A stretch of 64,000 nt of DNA from Thamnaconus septentrionalis (lineage: Eukaryota; Chordata; Actinopteri; Tetraodontiformes; Monacanthidae), in contig CM020502.1 of assembly GCA_009823395.1 (NCBI GenBank), forward strand, positions 1,565,501-1,629,500, given 5' to 3'. The translations under genes were made by a program, and so were the position numbers. The notes under the pieces were generated by a model. It made no database searches and was not told the DNA's origin. It saw only the letters and a list, made by a program, of their open reading frames with translations. Every line of letters begins with the position of its first letter. Position 1 is the stretch's first letter. Below are positions 32,410 to 64,000 of the stretch, piece after piece.

Positions 32410-32915
32410 TGGGCGCCCCCAGGCGGTCTTCAGCAGAAGCGTTTCCGGTCACATCCTGGTCTCCGACGCGTCCTTCCCTTCGGCACCGCAGCAACAACGG
32501 CGCGGCCCCTTTAAGAAACGAGCGCTCGCGAACACTGACGACGTTTCCTCGGCCCTGTTTGCTCGCTCCCCGGCGGCCGCTCCTGTGAGATCAACAAGAG
32601 GCGAAGAAGACAGTCGCTGCATGAGCCGAGCGAAGTGAAGGCTCGCGGGTTTTTTTTTCTAATTTTATTTTCACTCTCTTTCCCGCCCGGTGTCACCGCC
32701 CCTCGGCACTCAGCCGTGGACCAACAGTCACAGTTCAGGACTGAAAAGCTCTTAACGGTTCGACTTGGGGATGCATGGACCGAGTGAGCAGTTTTCGCCG
32801 CGACACTCACTGGCGCCGCTAATTTGGACGCCCTGAGCAGCAGGTGTACCGACGGATAAAGCGGACTAGAGGCAATCTCAGTGTTCATGAAACTTTGCTA
32901 CGATTTACGTGCTGG
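32410..32915 (+). promoter_or_regulatory. gramd4: gramd4 CpG-rich promoter and first exon
   Basis: GC- and CpG-rich DNA (GCGCGGCCCC, GAGCGCTCGCG, GGCGGCCGCTCC) ends at a strong donor, GTAAGG, at 32916. This is the expected first exon of the gramd4 transcript joining the acceptor at 37731/37732. An ATG at 32887 lies in frame, through the splice, with the gramd4 reading frame, so the exon may be partly coding rather than pure 5' UTR. The transcription start is not determined. Confidence 0.6.
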
Positions 32916-35736
32916 GTAAGGACATTCCACCCCACACATCCCTCACTGCGTCCTTCAAATGTCGCTCGTTAGTGGACCATTGTGGTTCGGGTATTGTTTT
33001 GTGTCAAGTGACTTGACTATTCGCGGGTCACCCCCCCTTCCCAAAAAACATGCAAATTATGTCGTGTTATTGTTGCGAGAGAGAGAGAGAAAAAAAATGT
33101 CCGACTGCTTTGCTTGACTGAGGCCTCATACCAAAGACGCGTCTTAATTCACGTGCTTGCCGCGAGTACTCAATTGTAACGGTGCATTTGTATTTCAGCT
33201 GCATTTCCCCGCTAATGTCGCGCACTGAACGGGGGCGTCAACTGTAACTAACTGTGGCATCGTTGTCAGTGTGCAATGTCAATTTTCTTTCTTAATTGCG
33301 GTAAACATTGAATGCTTTCTGGTTGTCAGCGACGCGACATGCCGTAATTTGGTTCTCCTCTGTTTTGACACATTTTCGGCAGCCGCCGTTTGCACAGAGT
33401 GTGCGTTCAAGGTGCTCTTATTCACACACGTCGTGTCTGCTGTGCCGCTAAAGGAAAGTTACGTAAACATGCGTCATAATTCGAATATTTGGAATACAGT
33501 GATACAACGCCATGTCTGCATCAGTTGCCGTTTTGACTGTGATGAACATCATATTTGCTTGTCAGTGAGGGGCGGCGCCGCCTCACTTGTTCCTTTCTGT
33601 TTTGATAAATTCCGAAATTTATAATTTAAAATAAAGATGTAAAAATAAAATTTCGCAATTTTAAACATTTAAAATAAAAAAATAAAATAGAATTTTACAT
33701 TTCTGCTCAAAATCTCAGACGGTAAGACCAGTGTCACATTTTGCCGGATTGCAGAAGAAAAGTGGCATAAAAAAACAGCAGAAATCATGATTTCACGATG
33801 TAAATGCACTGAGAGCAGAACGTTTTTCTACGAATGTTTTCATGCCTCCCTCCTTTTTAAAGCTGCCATGCCAAGATTTAATTTGTGCTCCTGTCAGTGA
33901 AAGTGATGAGAGGCGAGGGTTTCCGCCCTCCAAGTGATCCCACATTGTTCCTCTGTGTGTTTCCGTTTCCCCCTAACAGTCAACATCCAATTTGTGAGAG
34001 GGAGAGGACAGATTGACTAGTTGTTATGGGGCGTATTGATTGATTATATCCTTGTTTATGTAACCAGTACGTGAAATATAGGAGGGTGCAAAGGCGATGT
34101 TGAGGTCATCAAGGTTCCTCTCGCTCTATTTTATGTCTACTTTTATCACAGGAGGTTCGGTTTAGCATTCTTGACACATTATTCTAAATGTTCCCAGCTG
34201 CTGCACAATCTAATTGCATTACGCTAAGTAACGTTTGTTCCACTTGTGCACTCCATGTTTTCTGAGATGATGGTTGACGAGGTTGTGTTTATTCAGCGCA
34301 AGCATATGCGGTGCATGTTTAAATAGGGTTTTGCTATTACGAGTTGAGCAGCGAGAACAACACCTTTGGTCAGTGCGGTTAGACTGAGAGCCCGACTTGG
34401 AGCTCCACCTGAAACCTTTCATGGTGTATTTTTATTTCAGACACATTCTAATTCAAATGCAAATTCTGATTGCTCACAGTTTGAAAGAAATTGCATGCAA
34501 CAGAGATAGCCTTCATGAATGTTTCTCCATTCTGTTTTTTATTTCTGTCCGGTCTTGTTTTATCATTCTGTAAATACCAAGAAAATGGTGCTGTGATTTT
34601 CCCCCCCTCAGAAAAAAACGATGCACTGTTAGAAAAACTGCAGTAAATGCCGAGATAAAGTGCACATGCTGCTTGATTTGAATAGAGGAAAAAATGAATT
34701 CCACAATAGAACTTGTATTTGTGTTCAGCCAACTAAACATTGCCCATGGGGCTGCATTAGTGGGCTGGATGAAAGCTAGGACGTTCTTCTTCATCCCTTT
34801 CTTTATCATTTCTTTATTATTTTTGTGCCCAAATTATTTGGCTGGGGGGGTGCAGTGAGCCCTTGTGTAACATCTGCTTGCAAACATAGTGGAATGTGTC
34901 TAATCGGCCTAATTAAAGTTCATCATATTGCCAGACTCCTCCCTTCCTCCTGCTCCATCCCTGGGGTGGTGTGATTTCAAATGAAGGTCGGCTTGATGAA
35001 AACGTGACGTCATTCACAGGGCTTCCGATAGGAGCGCTGCAAAGCCCGGAACTTCTGCGTCTTCCTTCGTGGATCCTGTTTTTTTCTCTCCACAAATCTT
35101 GCAACTTTGATGAGTGCTTTTGAACAGCAGAAGGGCTGCTCGGTTGGAGATATGAGCTCAACTGTCTAATTAACAACATTTCTTGGTTAAGATGTGAGCA
35201 CACTGTCATAATTCAATGCTAAGTGTCCCTTTCACATCTTTGTAGCGTTAAATCATGCAAACTATAGCAGCAAAATGCAAATGTAACTTATGGAGACGTC
35301 TCTATTTCCGAAAAATTTCCATTGAATAAAACCCAAATAGAAACTTCACTGTAAACTTGTGGAAGGTTAAAATCAATCTGGAACTATTGGATTTGTCAGT
35401 TTTTAAGGTTCACCGTTTGATCCAACTAGGAGGATTTTCTAGACGGCCTTCCATGATAGGAGATAAAAATAGGCCGCTGACATTCTGCTGGTCAAGTTTT
35501 CCTTTCCGCTCGGGTAACAACTACATAAGCAGTGTCGGGTGATTCCTTTAATGTTACTGCTCCTCTGGAAATACAAGGGACTGTTATGTAGAGCTTTAGA
35601 ATGCCTGCGAAGCATGGTGGACCGCGATTGGCTGCCGCTGTGAGCGTGTGTGTGTGTCGCCTGTGTGATCGAGAGTAACCCCCAGCTACTACGGGTCATT
35701 AGCAGAAGATTACCCAGACACATCTAAGCGCGTGTG

Positions 35737-35767
<31 letters not shown>

Positions 35768-37731
35768 GCGCGCGTACACATTAGTTTTACAATGAAACTC
35801 TCTGCTTGTGAACAAGGGTAACAGTCTGGAAAATACCACTTTCTTTCTTATTGCATCCAACACGTCTCTTCAGGAAACTGTTGGTTTGCCGTGAATTGTT
35901 GGTTTCAAAAAAATAAAAATAAAAAGAAAATGTGTGATAGTGTTGAATCTCGACTGAAAAAATGTAACAAAATGTTGTGAGGAACCTTGACAGCGGTGAG
36001 ACACTGCGCTAAAGCCCTGTCAGCTTCTGCCTGTTCCCCTTTCATCCTCTAATGCTCTTATCCAACGTGCTTTTTCTCATGCAAACCTCTTAAGAGAAGA
36101 AGGAGACCCTTAAAAAAGAGAATAAAATCGTGGAGATGGAACTAGAAAGAAAGTCCTTTGAGAGTAGGAGAGTGTGTTGGTCTGTTGTAACTGTGTTACT
36201 GTGTTCATAAATATTGGATTTTTTGCGTAAAGGGTGAATTATTGCGGTTTGATTGTGTTGGCAGTAACTCACAGTAGGTGAGATGTAAAGTGTATTAATC
36301 CCAGTGTTTTTAATTTATGCGAGCCGCCTGCCTGTATTTGAATCGTGGTACTCGGCTACAGTAGCCAATTTGCCAATTGCATCATGCAGCAATACATAAA
36401 GAATCTGGCTAAAAAAAAAGAGCTAATAAATACATTCTACATCATGATTTAAGCCAATCGGGTTTCTTGACTTATTTATTTATTTTTGCCTCCAGTTTTC
36501 CTCGCAAACAGCACGTCAGAGATTCGATCGTGGCAGGTGCCTGACAAAAAGGAGAGGAGCGCTCACAGCGCCAGGCGCCCGGCCGGGTTTCCATTCGACC
36601 TTCAGCGACAAAGGACTGACCTGCCCCTCACCTCTGTATTTTCCACTATTATGTGGCCGCGTGTCGTGATGGGTTGTGTTGTCGGACGGGTTGGAGGAAA
36701 ACTTTGGTCCTCCTCCTCTTCCTCCTCCTCCTCCCCCTTCCGTCAATCAAATGAAACACTTTTGCTTCCATCCTGTGACGATGGCGCCCGCGATGTCATG
36801 GAAAAGAAATAGAAGAAGAGGAAGAAGCAGTGTTAAAGTAGTAGAAGCTTCAGGTTGCTGTGTTTGAGTGACATCGTTGACAATTTTTTTTTTTTCATTT
36901 TTTGCGTTTTTTTGCTACCTTAACCAAACTGATAACTGCATGTCTGTGTGTGTGTGTGCTTCGTGATTTCTCCTGACTGAGACTAAACAAATTAGTGCGT
37001 CTGGAATAAAAAGGGTCACTGTCATCTCCTGGGAAAGAAATGCTCCACAAAACCGAACGGTCAGCTTCAGTGTTTCAATTAAGAATGAGTTTGGTTGTTC
37101 AGTCTCTGTGATTTGACCGTTATTGTAATTTTCGGGTGAGCGTGGCCGACGTGTGGCTGCTGAAGGTTCCATGGGGTGGGGTGAGGGCGACGAGGCCTAA
37201 AAATAGTTTTGTATACATTCATTTAGTTGTGGCAGGCCGCCACAGATTGATTGGAACCCGCGACACATTGACTTTTTTGCTTTTTTCTGTTTTAGGCAGC
37301 GGCCTTCGGCTCTTGCCAAATGTGTAGCGGACGTAGGACACACGCCTGACATGTTCCCTGCATCTGCCCTTCCATACTAAATTATTATTTTTTTATATTT
37401 TTTTCGGGCATTACTGTGTGAAATTTGCTTAAGCAGAATCACTTCAATTTCAATTTATTTAAGATACGGCATCTGGTTTTTGGAGGAGGTCTCACATACA
37501 AATAACACAAATACATACATTGCAGTGACACAGGGCAAAACACACTGCTCTCAGCTTCCGCTGCCCCCACACTGTGGATTAGGAGGATGTTCAGAAAAAG
37601 GGTGGAACAGCTGTCATATGCCAGCAATTGCAATGCAAAAGCCATTGGAAACCATTTAAACGGGGTACAAAAAAGAAAAGAAAAGAGAACCACTGTGTTT
37701 TTTTTACTTTTTTTTTTTCTTGTCCTTGCAG
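32916..37731 (+). other. gramd4 intron 1, no gene seen
   Basis: Large intron of ordinary AT-rich fish DNA with short CA/CG alternating runs near 35730-35775 (potential Z-DNA) and poly-T/A runs. No coding exons, tRNA or structured RNA were recognised. Confidence 0.5.
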
Positions 37732-37745
37732 GGTTGCCGTCCACC

Positions 37746-37757
37746 ATGTTAAGGTAA
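37746..37757 (+). promoter_or_regulatory. Minimal upstream ORF before the gramd4 start
   Basis: ATG TTA AGG TAA lies 35 bases ahead of the gramd4 ATG at 37781, in a different frame. In a transcript whose main start is 37781 this would be a three-codon upstream ORF that could lower translation. If the upstream ATG in exon 1 is used, it is simply read through in another frame. Confidence 0.4.
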
Positions 37758-37780
37758 AGCCCAGGTGCGCGGTGTTGACC

Positions 37781-63669
<25,889 letters not shown>

Positions 63670-63714
63670 GTGAGTGCGGCCACTGCGACAGTAGCGGGAT
63701 ACAGTATTAATTCC

Positions 63715-63829
63715 AGTTTTAGAAAAGTATTCACATTTTGTACCGAAGTAAAACGACAGATAAGTGTGGAAAAAATACTCTGGTAAAAGCACTGATTCAA
63801 CTCTTTTGCTCAAGTTAAAGTAATTAAAA

Positions 63830-63864
<35 letters not shown>

Positions 63865-64000
63865 CCTTCAGTGTAGCAATACATCTGTTGATAATTTTTG
63901 CAAAAATTAAAAAGTTGTAATAGAATAATCTGGTCTGAACTGACCAGAGATCAGAGGTCTTGATGAGCAGCTGGATCATTTTTAACAGTTTTGCTACTCT
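63715..64000. repeat. Dispersed repeat family member 3, cut by window end
   Basis: AAAAGTATTCACATTTTGTACCGAAGTAAAA…AATAATCTGGTCTGAACTGA…CTTGATGAGCAGCTGGATCA…TTTGCTACTCT match members at 28035-28560 and 51120-51569. A poly-A run at 63831-63861 interrupts it. It lies in the gramd4 intron after exon 63525-63669. Confidence 0.65.

Noticed and set aside
36486..36867. Open frames of 63-108 codons in gramd4 intron 1
   Set aside because: Partly CTCC-repeat derived, without family resemblance or splice context.

Overview
The window is nuclear DNA from a ray-finned (teleost-like) fish. Coding sequence is broken into many short exons by GT-AG introns. Introns and spacers hold long (CA)n, (TA)n and other microsatellites, a tRNA-derived SINE typical of teleosts, and several short inverted-repeat DNA transposons. 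The proteins are clearly vertebrate. I see no bacterial, viral or CRISPR-like features.

Layout. (1) About 86-17096, plus strand: the 3' 31 exons of utp20, a HEAT-repeat scaffold of the small-subunit processome. The gene enters from the left and ends here at its stop codon. (2) 18844-21320, minus strand: a complete six-exon arl1, a trans-Golgi small GTPase of 181 residues, tail to tail with utp20. (3) 22025-29251, plus strand: a complete nine-exon dennd11 (LCHN/KIAA1147), a DENN-domain protein of about 495 residues, head to head with arl1 across about 0.7 kb. (4) About 29.3-32.4 kb: intergenic DNA with repeats. (5) About 32.4 kb to the right edge, plus strand: gramd4, with a CpG-rich 5' exon, very long 5' introns, and coding exons down to 63669. 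Its GRAM domain lies beyond the window.

The four genes have unrelated housekeeping roles: ribosome assembly, Golgi traffic, putative Rab regulation and an apoptosis-linked membrane protein. They do not form a functional cluster. UTP20 and ARL1 are also neighbours in mammals, whereas DENND11 and GRAMD4 are on other chromosomes in human, so the four-gene order is informative about synteny.

Points worth a second look: a one-base reading-frame break inside one utp20 exon; an in-frame candidate alternative first exon of gramd4 at 49997-50189; a possible upstream in-frame gramd4 start at 32887; a possible 18-base gramd4 microexon; an internally deleted piggyBac-like element with TTAA target duplications and the start of a transposase; interleaved inverted repeats in a utp20 intron; and an (AT)n tract of about 0.85 kb sitting inside one of two copies of a dispersed repeat. 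I found no convincing undescribed multi-gene system.
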